Assembly: GCA_004794655.1 (NCBI GenBank)
Contig: SMMW01000585.1
Coordinates: 12,177,501 to 12,241,500 of the forward strand
DNA: 64,000 nt
Origin: Marisa cornuarietis
Lineage: Eukaryota; Mollusca; Gastropoda; Architaenioglossa; Ampullariidae
Direction of reading: 5' to 3'
Part shown: piece after piece, positions 40,901-52,700 of the stretch
Layout: each line of letters starts with the position of its first letter
How positions within the stretch are numbered: position 1 is the stretch's first letter
Program-made: the position numbers and the translations under genes
The notes under the pieces: generated by a model
What the model saw: the letters and a program-made list of their open reading frames with translations, nothing else
What the model was told of the DNA's origin: nothing
The model's database searches: none

Positions 40901-42753
40901 TTCTCATCATCGTCATCATCATCATCATCTTCTGGGTCACTACTGTACTGACCAACCAAGTTCAAAAGAGGATTTGAAGCTTAAAATAAAAAAGGATAAA
41001 CAATGTTAGTATCTGAGGTAAACTCAAACACTAGAAGTAAAAAGCAATCATTACAAAATAAAATTTTGAGAGCCAATTCTTTTTCTTCGAGACTTACCAA
41101 ATGACAAGACCATAGAAGATAAAGGGCTACACCAGATAAAAGACTTGAAGTTGGAACCAACGTAGCTGTGTCCAGCAGCTGAGTGGCACAAGAAGCATAG
41201 AAAACTATAGCAGAAAGTTCTCTAGCATGGTCAAAACCTACTGTAAAGGGGAAGTCTGATCTCAAGGAAAAAGATGTCCAATGTCACAAGAATTCCAAAG
41301 AAAACACAGAATTTTATGTAGCAGTAAAAGGCAAAGCACAGACAACAATGACTGGCAAAAACACATCTTTTCTCCAGGAAAAGAAGTCTGGTGTCACAAT
41401 TTTCACGATGAAATGAAGAATTCTCTGTAGCAATAACTGTAGCACAGGAGACACTGGCTGTCAAAACACTTCTTTTCTCAAGGAAAAGAACCACGGTGAC
41501 ACAAGAAATCCCATTTAAAAAAATGCAGAATTCTATGTAGCGTTAATAACCGTACCCAGGCAACACAAGCTTGGTGTCACAAGCTTTTTGCCACTAGTGA
41601 CTGACAAACTCACGTCTATTCTCAAGGAAAGAAACCCAGTGACACAAGATTCCAATGAAAAATGCAGAATTCTTTGTAGGGTTAAAAACCGTAGCACAGG
41701 TGACACAAGCCCAATGTCACAATCATGGCACAGCTATGACCGAAAACACATATCTTTTCTCAAGGAAAAGAAGTTTGTGTCATAAGAAAATAATAATAAT
41801 AATAAACATTGGCTTGTATAACGCCTTATTCTGGCCTTTGGACAGCTCAAAGGGCTTCAGAAATGACAAAAGGTGATGTGGCATCAAAATAAGTGAACAC
41901 CACAGTAACCATAAAAAAACTGACGCGTTGGCCCTGCGTTTGGCCTTTTATGCTGTTACAGGGCAGTTGGTAACCTGACTAGTGGAGTGCTCTGCATGCC
42001 AAGCGCATGCTAGCTCACCATCAGGGACACAATTTTTCGATGGTTAAAGAGCTGGTGTAACCCTTTATCTCCTATGGTCATGTCATCTGGGACAGTCAAA
42101 GAAGAAAATAAAAACTCCTCAAGCAATTCATGCTGGTGAAGGTAATGTTACAATTAACAACTTGTTTTAATATTCACTGACCAAAATAAGCTCAGCATTC
42201 TGCACTTCATCGTCAAGTTTTAGATTTGGAGTAGTAAAATGAGGGAATACTTGATTCCATAATGTATATCGCATTTTGAATAAACAGCTAAAGAGCAGTC
42301 CTACCAGCGTGACTCTTTTCTTCATTCTGTTGGCTTTGGTACCCATGCCTCCCTGCCATGAAATATAAAGAATTATTAATTACAGAATTAAGCAATATGC
42401 AAAAGAACCTGGCATTGTTTCAAGAAGAACTTCGCTCAAACTTACTGCTTTTTAATGATCTAACGAAACATGTAAAAAATGAGAATTACAACATGTATTT
42501 TACAGGTATACAGATTTTCAAGCAAAATCAAACAGTCAAGCATTTTCTGCAAAAAAATTACCAATCAACTCAAAAGAAGGTTGGTTGGTTTAGTTTCAAA
42601 AATAAAAAAGAACTGGGATTTAGATTATCATTAATAGTTATTAAGATTCCTTTAAATTAAGAAAGAAATGTATTGTATGCTGTACTTACTAGTCTGATGA
42701 GAGCTACTACTGTCGTCAAGTTGCAAAACTTGCCTCCGTCCACGTCTTCCCAT
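25991..42753 (-). CDS. FNBP4: FNBP4, formin-binding protein 4 (two WW domains)
   Basis: Nuclear/cytoplasmic adaptor; its WW domains bind proline-rich FH1 segments of formins. Coding exons in order: 42690-42753, 42305-42352, 40866-40979, 40220-40347, 39781-40084, 39327-39528, 37301-38069, 35354-35693, 34617-34765, 34022-34126, 33552-33685, 29597-29879, 26487-27188, 25991-26158. All phases match and the total is 1169 aa (human about 1017). Landmarks: start MGRRGRRQVLQLDD; a DDDDDDDD acidic run; WW1 (WQMVQDETTQYYYYWNTVTN) in exon 6; a large acidic exon 7 (FDMDFDDIDDLDRALEKALE); KRKAEDSK plus a polyalanine stretch in exon 8; LKDWQEGGLN and WACHWDR in exon 11 leading into WW2 (RRYFYTNTTTGESQWDYPDP) in exon 12; LPPPPPPPLPP in exon 13; SLVQKWQKVKRE in exon 14. 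Exon 14 reads into a TGA right after EWKKENR, but the AG|GTGAGG there is also a good donor. Human FNBP4 continues past this point, so a final exon may be missing. The exon 14 acceptor could also be six bases further in. Confidence 0.93.
27252..28549. mobile_element. piggyBac-like non-autonomous element(s) with TTAA ends
   Basis: The left end TTAACCCTCTTGGTTT at 27252 and right end AACCAAGAGGGTTAA ending at 28549 are inverted repeats bounded by TTAA, the piggyBac target. A second left-type end, TTAACTCTCTTGGTTT, lies inside at 28301, so 28301-28549 alone (249 bp) also forms a TTAA-bounded unit. I see no transposase. Lies in an FNBP4 intron. Confidence 0.65.
28870..29195 (+). mobile_element. 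Older tRNA-derived SINE copy interrupted by a 53-bp insertion
   Basis: Has a plus-strand B box (GGTTCAATACCC near 28934) and ends with GGCTCTAACACCTCACT..., the reverse complement of the matching block in the 25.55-kb copy. The body is split at 29039-29091 by a short insert. Lies in an FNBP4 intron. Confidence 0.6.
29039..29091 (+). mobile_element. 53-bp nested insertion with 13-bp target duplication
   Basis: Begins TTTGTTTGTTAGTGTTTAAC and continues ACCGTGCCAGCAACTATGG, a motif I associate with abundant molluscan repeats. It is flanked by GGCAAGGAAGAGG at 29026-29038 and 29092-29104. Confidence 0.6.
35790..37200. mobile_element. GC-rich insert, possible solo LTR or unclassified element
   Basis: About 1.4 kb clearly richer in G+C and CpG than the flanking FNBP4 intron. 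It has a TATA-like GATAAATAG near 36210, an AATAAA near 36955 followed by a T-rich stretch, and TGTAACATCAG occurring twice (about 36069 and 36861). This layout fits an LTR, but I could not define termini or a target duplication. Open frames inside show no domain. Confidence 0.35.
38167..38950. mobile_element. pogo/Tigger-like MITE with TA target duplication
   Basis: Perfect 25-bp terminal inverted repeats beginning CAGTCGGACCTCGCTAAGTC, flanked by TA at 38165-38166 and 38951-38952, as in the Tc1/mariner superfamily. Just inside each end a CCCTAAGTCGAA-type motif recurs in direct orientation. The 784-bp body shows no recognisable transposase. Lies in the FNBP4 intron between exons 6 and 7. 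Confidence 0.88.
41255..41780. repeat. Diverged tandem repeat, about 105 to 144-bp units
   Basis: The block CTCAAGGAAAAGAA recurs at 41261, 41372, 41477, 41621 and 41759, each followed by GTGTCACAAG and ATGCAGAATTCTNTGTAG-type blocks. Units differ in length because some carry an extra segment of about 35 bases. Lies in an FNBP4 intron. Confidence 0.7.
41788..41867 (-). repeat. SINE-like 3' module, inverted copy
   Basis: On the minus strand it reads AAGCCCTTTGAGCTGTCC, GGCGTTATACAAGCC, then an ATT run. Same architecture as the copies at 3.75 and 7.58 kb. Confidence 0.5.
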
Positions 42754-44399
42754 TTTCTTTGGTGACTCACGAAACAACACTAATGGCAACTAGAAAACAT
42801 CTGGGAAAAGATTTAGATTAATAGTAAATAGCCATCCCCAGCACACTTGAAAAATGCTACTGACTGATCAGTTCACTGAGCTATTTTCTCATTTTATAAC
42901 AGTTTTCCTTATGCACTACTCTCTGTCTGCTTAAATTAACATTTCAGAATTTTTGATGATCATTGACTGGATTTTAGACCTGTTTTATTTTTGGATCTAT
43001 AGGGTCCACTGCCTGAAAGATTCATCGCTATCTTTTTGTATCACTCTCTGATGGTGGTATGAGATTTTCTAACGTGATCATTCTTTTGCTTTTACTGATG
43101 TTTAGTCAGATGAAAACTTCCATTATCTGACAGTTTTTTATGTTCACTGGCAATGATTGCTATAAAGATTACTGTGATGTTTTGATCTCTTGCCACTGTG
43201 CTCTGTATAACTGTGATATGCCATTTTTTTAAAATTCCAATAGCATCTTGAACACAGCCTTTACTTCTATCTGCATACTGCTACTGGAAAATTCAGCCTT
43301 TCATGTGGTTAATAATTCCTTTTGTGGTGTTTTCTCAATGGTAATGAAGGGTGAAGGCTGTATACCATGTGCTGTATACAGTGTGTATAAAGGGAACTCT
43401 CAGAAAGTATAGTAGAGGGGTGATGTGTGTCATACCTGCAGCCAGCATAGTCTGAAGAAGATGCCAGGTAGAGGTGGAGACATGACGATGGCCTAAATAT
43501 ACTATTCATGGTTATTGTTTGAAAGAACCGAATGCACCCTAGTATCAGACGTATAAAGATTATTGACTGCATGTCCTTGACTTAATCTGTACAATTATGT
43601 GTAGTGCAAGTGTGTTAGTGAATATGAAGTAGTGTATAGTGTATAATTATGCATGTGAGTGTGTGCAGAAACAGAATGGAAAATATATGTATCTAGTAAT
43701 GCATGATGTGCTGATGGCAAATGTATGACTGGTAATCATCAAGAAAGTGGCAGCAATCATAAGACATGTTCCTCGTGCAATTTCACCTAGCTAATAAATT
43801 CTTCTTTTCCTTAAAGCAACATGTCCACTGATTCAACATTATTAGAATAAATTTCAATGCACATACTGACTCTTGTATATTAGACAATACCTTTGTAAAA
43901 CTTCATCGGTAACATATCAGACTCATATCTGATAACTATATTATGACAATTTAACATTGTAATAAGACAAATAATGTAATCACATATTACAAATAGATAT
44001 GTTAGTAATTTATATCTTTCCAGAATTTGAACAAGTCATGGATGAATGGTGTCTTGGATACTTACACAGCAACATGGTATACAGCAAACAATATCTAAAA
44101 TAAGCAAAATGTATTGCTCATTAAAATATACTATTATCAGGTGACTATCGTGTTCTGTGAGTTTGAGCACACAGGTGTGCCACACGACACAATGTTATAA
44201 TGTTTGAACAGATGTTCCGGGTACAATCCCAATGAACATAACGACAAATCTTTATTTATGAGGGTTACAGAATAAGCAAATTTTTTTTTTTTTACATTTA
44301 GCCCACGGACTAAGTAGTAGAAATAAAAAACATATTAATTCAAAACAATATAATAAAAACACAGAGAGAAGTTATATGTACAAACATGGTGTTTAATAT
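42754..44399. other. Upstream region of FNBP4, no further gene seen
   Basis: AT-rich DNA 5' of the FNBP4 start codon. It should contain the FNBP4 5' UTR and promoter, but I see no clear core element. No coding exon is supported. Confidence 0.35.
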
Positions 44400-44639
44400 C
44401 TGAATTGACAGTTTTTGTTGCTTTTATGGGAACTTATTTTGGCTAGATGCTAGCAACATGTGGTACATGTTTGTTTCACTGGTGCGAGTAATAGATGATT
44501 AAACTGGGTAGGAAGTCTCTGTAAGTAATCAAAGGGTTTGGAAAAGGTGTTGTAGGAGTCCCACTTTGAATCTGTACAGACTGAATTGTGTTCTTTAGAG
44601 ATCCAAAGGATGATCGTTCCAAAGAACACTGCCAGAATA

Positions 44640-45235
44640 TTTCAGGCTCGTCATGAATAGGTCAATTCTTGGTATTCAAATATTGAGCTTGAGAGAAACT
44701 CTTATTATTTTAAAGAAGAAAATAGTAGAAAGTCTAGGGGGCATTTTGCCTGTTAGAATTTTAAAGATGAGCATACTTTTGTTACATTTTATTCTGGTTA
44801 GCAGTGGTAGAACCCCTAGAGACCGGAAATTATGAGGCTGTATTTTTGGTTTGAGTAACAACAATTTGATAGCCCTTCTTTGAGCGCTAACAAGAGACCT
44901 TATCGAAGCACCGCTAGCAAAGTCCCACAGAGTGGAAGCGTAATCAACGGTCGAATGAATATAGGATGTGTAGAACAGTTTCTGAGTGAGGTTTTAAAAT
45001 GTGTTTGATTCTTGAGAGGAGATGGGTTTTCTGTGCTCTAGTTTTGCTTATGGCTAGGATATGCTGGGACCAAGACAAATTGTTGTTAATAGTAACACCT
45101 AGAATTTTAAGGCTTTGGACTTCTGATACTTGTTGGGTATTTCGATGGATTTTAGGAAATGGGGCGGTGAGGGGAGTGAAACATTGTTTCCCCTTAACGA
45201 ACCGGTGAAAAAGATATTTTTAGGGTTTTTTTGTA
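44640..45235 (-). mobile_element. Decayed non-LTR retrotransposon 3' end (jockey/CR1-like)
   Basis: Minus-strand frames spell the C-terminal third of a reverse transcriptase ORF: LKILGVTINNNLSWSQHIL near 45100, SRIKHILKP near 44990, then a longer open stretch with SLVSAQRRAIKLLLLKP, LGVLPLLTRIKCNKSML and FKILTGKMPP ending at a stop near 44677. Frameshifts break the first half. Sequence down to about 44400 may be its 3' UTR. Lies between FNBP4 and RIC8. Confidence 0.78.
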
Positions 45236-46728
45236 TCGGTTAAAATTAGGCTGAGCTGGTAAGGCTCATAGCGTCGATTGTCACCAAAGTAACCCACTTG
45301 CTCCAAATATTTACCGATATCCAAAAAAACATGCATGCATTTATACTTGTACACACGCATTTACAGGAAGCACTCCAAGACACCTACCACAAGTTATACA
45401 TCTGCGGAAGAGGTGCGGCACATTAAAGCTTTCTCCATAAACAAGTTGAAAGCAGATAAGCTTAACCATTATGCTTAGTTTCGAATGCGTTTTGAAAACT
45501 TTAATAAATATTTTGCCATTATTTTTTATTTATTCCTGTCCTCTATCGATAAATGTTCAGTTTACTCGGTAATTTTTGCTTTTCGTATCACATACAAAAG
45601 TTGTATGGTTAAATAAAAATATAGATTTGACTTCAGGTCTTATAAAAGTTTAATATATTTTATTTCTCTTGCATTATTAAAATTACAACTAAACTCCGTC
45701 TAAACTTACCAACGAAGACAGTCTCGCATCATATATGCACATGCGGCTACACGAAGCCCGTCCGCATGTCTTCCGCATGCGCTGAACTTCGTCTGCTCGT
45801 CTTCCGTCTACACCACTGTTTTACATGGGCGCACACACACACACACACGAGCTCTGGCCCGGGACATTTTTTAACCGACGCAGAACAAACTAAGATATCC
45901 CTTTCACCCGGTTCATTAAAAGCAGTATATTAATGACACACACTTTACGCTCAACTCCCCGCTGTTCAATCTGCTTAGCTCCAGTGCTCTGTTCAATGGG
46001 ATCGTACCCGTCATCTAATTTGCGGGTCGCGCGTTCTCTCAAGTAATGTACCCAAAAGAAGAAGAAAATTACACATTTTAAAAAAAGGTAAGCCTTCAAC
46101 AACAATCTGACCTACGTCTTTGTTAGCGCTGAAGTAGGTACTTCTCGGTGCAATAATACCTCAGACCAAAAGAAAGGAAGTTTGGCGCATGCGCAGAACA
46201 GATGGACGTGCTATCAGTAGCCTTATACGAGTTATGCAGGACGCCATTACTTTAAAAACTGTGTAAAGAAGCTGTTACTTGGTTGGCTCGTACAATGATC
46301 TGTCGCCCAATAGCAGACCTGAATGTAAAGTGACCAGGTTTATACAGACACCAATATCTTTCGGTTCGCATAATGACGTTTTTGTTTTCAGTATCTATAT
46401 ATATATATATGTGAACCATTTTGTTTAGACATTAATATATTAATTTGTGACGTAATTTATAAAAATAAATTTTATACATATCTACAAATAATAAAATTTC
46501 AGTAACTATATTCAATCCTTTGAGAGACTTTATCAGTTTCTGCATCAAAGCACATCAACCTGGAACTGATGCAGAGATGATTATGAATGATCGGGATAAG
46601 AAGCCTGGCAGGAACCATCGTTATTTGTAAAATGTCTCAGGTATCAAGCGGAGCATTCAGTTTCTTTTCGAAAGGTTAAGAACGTTCTTCTCTCGGGATT
46701 CGTTTGGCCACCCTGAGAAACCTAAAAT
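45236..46728. other. Intergenic region with the presumed RIC8 promoter
   Basis: No coding exon seen. Local G+C rises around 45720-46270, where an NRF-1-like palindrome lies. A TA repeat occurs at about 46396-46410. Confidence 0.45.
46174..46195 (+). promoter_or_regulatory. Candidate ETS plus NRF-1 sites upstream of RIC8
   Basis: AAGGAAGT (ETS-like) is followed at once by GGCGCATGCGCA, matching the NRF-1 palindrome, about 540 bases upstream of the RIC8 start codon. NRF-1 and ETS sites are typical of TATA-less housekeeping promoters. Function here is inferred. Confidence 0.4.
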
Positions 46729-49700
46729 ATGATGTCTGAGAGTGATGTGCAGGTTCTGCTGTCTGGATCTGAACCTGATCTACAGTCTATGCTGACGCGC
46801 TTTAGTGTAGAGGTAAGAATTATCATCGAAGACACTGGTAACGAACGTCAATTCGCCGTTTGGGGCTTATGGGTGCTTTAGAGGAGACGGAGTCAAAGAT
46901 TAGATATTGCAATCTAAAGAAATCGTATTCAGGACTCAATGTTTTAGTATTGGTTTGTTTTGCGTTTATAGCAAACATCATTATAGATACTATTTAGTCA
47001 TTTATAAAGTTCTGCACTTCGGTACTCACAGTATTTTAAATTAAATTTACGAAGGTGCGTTTCATGCAAATGAGAGGTATTTAGTAATGTCTAAATCAGT
47101 AAGTAATGTTAGTCAATCAAGGAGACAAACAGATGTTATCAGAAACCGTATACAAATATAACACATAGTAAATGCATTGTTTGGTAGGTGCATCATGCTG
47201 TCAATAGCATAAAACATCTGGTTATGCAGATGTGTAATGTGGGAAGGAGATCGACTTTTACCTGTTCTTTATGTTTCAAGTAAAATGTTAAAGCTAGCTT
47301 AGTTATTAGATATCATTCGTTTGTAAATGGCATAAAAAAAGTCTTCACTATTAATTGGTTTCTGTGTAATATCATCTACTAAGTCCTTTCAACACAGATT
47401 CCTAACAGATGTAAATAGAGAATATATTGTTAATTAAATTCTCAGATTTTTTCGTAACTGATATATTTGCTTAGCTGTTTTTAGTGCTGTTAGTGATGGC
47501 ATTTTTCCGTACATTTTTGCAATGTGCCTTCCAATAGAATCTATTATAACATAAATCCAACAATTAAAATATAGAAGCTATCTTTAGTAAAAATGACAAG
47601 CGAGACTTCATTTATTGGATGTGTCTGTTGTTGGGAGGGGGAGGACTTCTAGAGTTACAACTTACATTTCTTGTGTGTATGTGTTTGTGTGTGTGAGTGT
47701 AACTGAACGAGCAGAAAAGAAAAGAACACTGTTCATACAATAAGTTTTTTTGTTGTTGTTTTGTGCATCAGAATGACAAGGTATTCACATTTCCAGACCT
47801 GAAACCTGATGTGAAGGAGGTATGTTCTGCAAATCCGGAAGTTTACTTCATATCCAGTTATTTAACTTTTTTTTTTATTTGTAAACTAGTGTATCCTTTC
47901 AAATTTTTTACATATGAAACAAAACGGTTTTACAGCATGTGCAAAAATACAGGTATGTACATGTAATATGCAGACATAAGGGAACATGCATTCATTTATA
48001 AACAGTTATAAAGTATACACTTGCACATTTTTCTGTCAATTTTGATTAATCAAATTACAAGTGAGGCAGTATAGTGATTGTGGCTCATAAAGAGCATTCT
48101 ATTGTTTTCTACTAGTAAGTAATATTTCACTTTTTAGTAGCAAAGGTAAGCAAGAAAATAAGCTGAAATATGTACTTACTGGTTGGGGACAAACTTATTT
48201 TCAGAAATGTGTGAATGGATTATTGATGCGACTGGATCAGAATCTTTTGCCTGCCACCATCGTCAGCTGCCTGCAGGCTTTCCGCATCTTCACAAGAGAG
48301 AAAACACACATGGAATCACTGGTGTCCGAACGTGCATTACGCCTTCTTATAAAATTAGCAGGAATTGAATACTACGCATCCGAGCATGGCGACACTGTCA
48401 CTATGCAGAATGGAAACCAGGATGGTATGTGGTTTGTTTATATTCTGTTTCTTTCAGTAAAATGTTGAGGTCTGCTGCTCTCTTAGAATTTTTATTGTCA
48501 TACTACCATGGACTTCTTATTTCTAAGGAAGTTAAAGAAGAAATCAATACATCTAGGACACTTTAAATATCATTGGACTATAACACCAGGTGTGAAAAGA
48601 GGTCTGAATTTGAAATGTGTTAAAATGTACAAAAAGTTTTCCTGAGTGAACAAAATGCAGACTTGTAGTTTGTTTGCATATGTGTGTGTGTATACTTGCA
48701 TGCATGCCTGCATGCAACTGCATGTGAATGCTGTCTTATTCTATTCTATTTATGCTTAGTTACATTTGGGTTGTCTTCTTTTTCAGTGATGGTAGAAGCA
48801 CAAAAGTGTCTTTGTAATCTCATCTTCAACTCTACAGTAGCACAGCAGTTCTGTTGGTAGGTTGCAGCGTGTCCATTTAATTTCTGTTGGTAAATGCCCT
48901 ATCCAGCAAATTAAAAAAAGCTTTCATTCATTTTCATGCACATTGCACATTGAAAAATATACAAAAGACTCAAAATGATAAGTACTCTTGAATTAATAGA
49001 ATTTTGTGGTTCTTTTTTCCTTAAAGGCTTTCATGTTTTTCTTTTGAAAAGTGAATCAGTTGACAGGGCTTTTTTTCTACAGCAAATGTGGCTGTGTTGA
49101 GGGTGTTGTACAGAGACTGAAGACTTATGGTGATCCAGACCTCAAATTTCAAATCAAGGTAACACATAAAGTCTTTATATGTGTCAGGCTCTGTCTCCAC
49201 CATTAACACCTCTCTCCTGTCTTTGGTATGCTTGTATGCATGCATACGCATATTCATTCTCTTATTCACTCACACATATTTCTGTTAATATCTTACCCAG
49301 CCTTCCAAAACTGAATTATAAATGATAACTCATCTACTTTCATGTGCCTATATACTATTAATCCCTATATAACTAAGCCTATCCCTTAGGATCATCTCAG
49401 ACCATTTAGTGAGGGTATTGTGATGTGTGCAATGATTATCATCCTTTATATCAGTGTCAGGTTTACTTATTGCAGGTGCAGTCTTTTGTTTTTCATCCCT
49501 AGATTTTATAATTTTCATTATGTTGCAGTTTTTCGACATGAGAATTTTATTCCTTTTAACAGCTTTACCCACCTGTATGGAGATTAGGTATGTTTTTTAA
49601 AACATTTTATGTTAAAGTCAGTGAAAAGGAAGTGCAAGCTCTTTCCTACTTATTAGAAGATATTTTTAAAAATAGTATCAGGCTTTTGGTAGCTGGTGAA

Positions 49701-52700
49701 AATATTTGGTTATACTCAACAATTGAATGAGGCATTTTACCAAAAAAATAAAAACTTTTGTGTGCCATTTCTCAGTCTGTCCAGCTATTGTCTCACATAT
49801 TCCCAGCCTACCACGCCACCTACATCCCGCCATTCCCAATATCAGTCCATTACAGACAAAGGAGGGGGGAGATTATACCATCATTACAGACAAAGGAGGG
49901 GGAAGATTGTACTATCATTACAAGATGCACAGTTTTATGTAATGCTTGCAGGCCACGTGTGCGATATGAACTTCATGGGTTTACATACTTGATGGAAGTA
50001 CTTGACCTCACTCTTCGTGGCTGTGAAGAAAGATCAATTGCACTATCTGATGAGGAAGTTGATCTGTGCAGTGAAATCCTGAAGATCCTATTTAATATAA
50101 CTGTGGCACTTGAAAAGAAGTCAGCAGACGAGGTAAGCTTTGAAAATATTGGTTGTAAACCTTTCTTTTCTTTTTTCTTTGTATATATATATATAAAATT
50201 GTATTCTATAAACCGGATTTCACTTTTTCCAATAAAAAGAGGAAGAGAGTTGTGCAAGGGGTTTTATTGCTAAATTTAATGACATGTTGTAGCTTGTATG
50301 TATAATTTAAGTTTTGAAAATTCTTTGTGTGCATTTTTACCTATTCTGCAGTTTGCGATGTTGGAAATTAACACAATTCATTTATATATATATATATATG
50401 AGTTTTTGATCTGATGCAAATAAAATGCAGTTTGAAAGAATTAATCACACTTTTTCCCTTTGATGAAAATGCTTGAAACTGATGGGTGCTCTGCAGTTTG
50501 CACTTTTTACAGAAACTAAAAGCTCCCTCACTTTAGTTAAAGCCATCTTTTGATGTTGTTTGTAATTATTTTTGTTTTAACAGTAGACATCTGATTGAAT
50601 ACTTAAGATGAAAGCAGCACTTGATATTAAGATTTGCCTTCCCTTAATGCCTATATATTTCAGGAAGAGGATGCACATTTTATGCGCCTTGTCAGCATCC
50701 TCCGTGATCTCCTTCTCTGTAGGACAGCTACCAAAGAAAAGAAGTATGAAATCAGAAGGTGAGATAGCCAGCACTTTCTTCCCACTAGAAAATGTATAAG
50801 CGTCGAAAATGCTGTAATAAAGAAAACAAATAGCAGTAGAGGAAGGAACGCAACATTTGTTTATAGAATTCATCACAGTTTTTTAAGGGCTACAAAATAT
50901 ATGAAATATTTATTTTGGAATATTTTAAACCTTTCTTTCCATTTTATTTAAAATTAAAATGAACAATTAAGAGTATAATACCATTTTTCACTTGTCTTAC
51001 ATAACTGAGCATAGTTGAGAGATTCAGTCACATTCTGCTAAGACTACTTATGAGACTAGAAGGATTATTGTTGTAATTAAAGGAAACATGTTATATATCC
51101 ATAATTTCAAAATCATAACAACATTGTTTATCTGGTTGCACAGTCACACTGTGAACCTGCTCATCAATATTCCAACAGACTTTTATGAAGAACTTCTAAC
51201 TCCCCTTAACGAAAGTGATGTGCATGGTATTGAGAACAAGGACATTGAGTATGATGGCAAGAATATGGAGGCTATTATATCCTTGCTGGATTTTCTGCAA
51301 TATCGCCTGGAAACTGTAAGTTACAATTTTCTATTAATAAGCCCTTCGGACATATTTCAAGGATGGTGATGTAGTGGAGTTGTGAGGGTAGAGGGGGTAT
51401 TTTGAAAGGTACCTGGCAACATTTAAGTTCTTAGCAGACCATGTCAGAGAGGATTCTTACCTCACCCTTCATGCCCCTCTGACAAAGAACAATGCTGGGA
51501 ATCGACACCTCTGTGATAAAGTTCAATGCAGTGGATTCCTTCTCACATTAACCTGTGCCAAAGCTCACATCACAGGTGCAAAGGCACCAACACAGAATCT
51601 TGTGAGGCAAGAGTGGCTGTGTGACTATGCACTTGCTATCAATGCAACTATTGAATGGTAGCCAGTATAGACTACTATAGAGAGAGCATAGAAATACCAC
51701 AAGTGAATCACACTAAAGCAATGTGCTCCGAGGGAGTAGATAGCCTAGTAGAGCAATAGCTTCCAAGCATGAAAGCATGAATACTAGCCAGTTCAGTATC
51801 AGTCTGATGCAGTGTACTTCCCCAAGGTGACCACTAAGTTTTATGACCCAGTTCTAGATGTAGAGTTTTTCAAATATTTTCAATATTTTTAAAATTTATC
51901 CAAAATTTTAAGCATTAACATATTGATTGCAATTTAAGCATAAACATGCATGGATTGCAGACTACAATAAGTTTGTATATCAGTTATTAAATGGTAGTTT
52001 GTGTTTATTTGGGAAAAATCCCACTTTCATTCATCTGAGATTATTTGATCCTGCACCCATTTATGTTACATGTTGCCTAACAAATAGCATGTGGAGATCA
52101 TACAGTGCTCAGTTCTTGTTTGTCTGCAGAAATTTCATGGTTTCTGTCACTTGTTATATGGAGATGAACATCAGAAACCTGAAACAAAATATGAAATTTT
52201 CTATGCAGTTTTGTTCTTTTATTTGCAGTATGAAGAAGAATTGTGTAATTATGGCACCATGCAGATTCCTTGGTTGCTTGTTCAGGTTGTTTGTCGAAAG
52301 TTTCTGGACATTTCAACAAAAAAAATTTTTTTTATGTTGGTTTGTTTAATTCATAATTTTACACATTCTTTGTTTTGGTTTTTATGTCTTTAGTCTAAGA
52401 AAAGTGTGAAAGAAAACCTGACACCCATTCTGCACTGTCTGGTAGAGGCCAGCCGGCATAACTGCTCCATTCGCAAATTTTGCAGAATCAAGGTTTGCCT
52501 CACTCAAACTTCATCATTGGAACTTTAAAGAACAGTCATTTTGTATGCAATGCTATTTAACCTGGTGCTGCTGACCATTCTACTTTTCCTTTTTAAACTT
52601 AAAGAGTGTTATGTAAGCTTAATGATGTCAATGCTATAAAGTATCTTGCAATAATTTTCTCTTGTTGTGTTAACTTTAGGTGTTGCCTCCTCTGAGAAGT

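Noticed and set aside
42358..42660. 100-aa plus-strand frame opposite FNBP4
   Set aside because: AT-rich, Lys/Asn/Leu-dominated, overlaps the acceptor region of FNBP4 intron 1, no recognisable family.
51927..52393. Two overlapping plus-strand frames of 100-140 aa before RIC8 exon 10
   Set aside because: RIC8 exons 9 and 10 join perfectly in phase without them and the known family sequence is continuous there.
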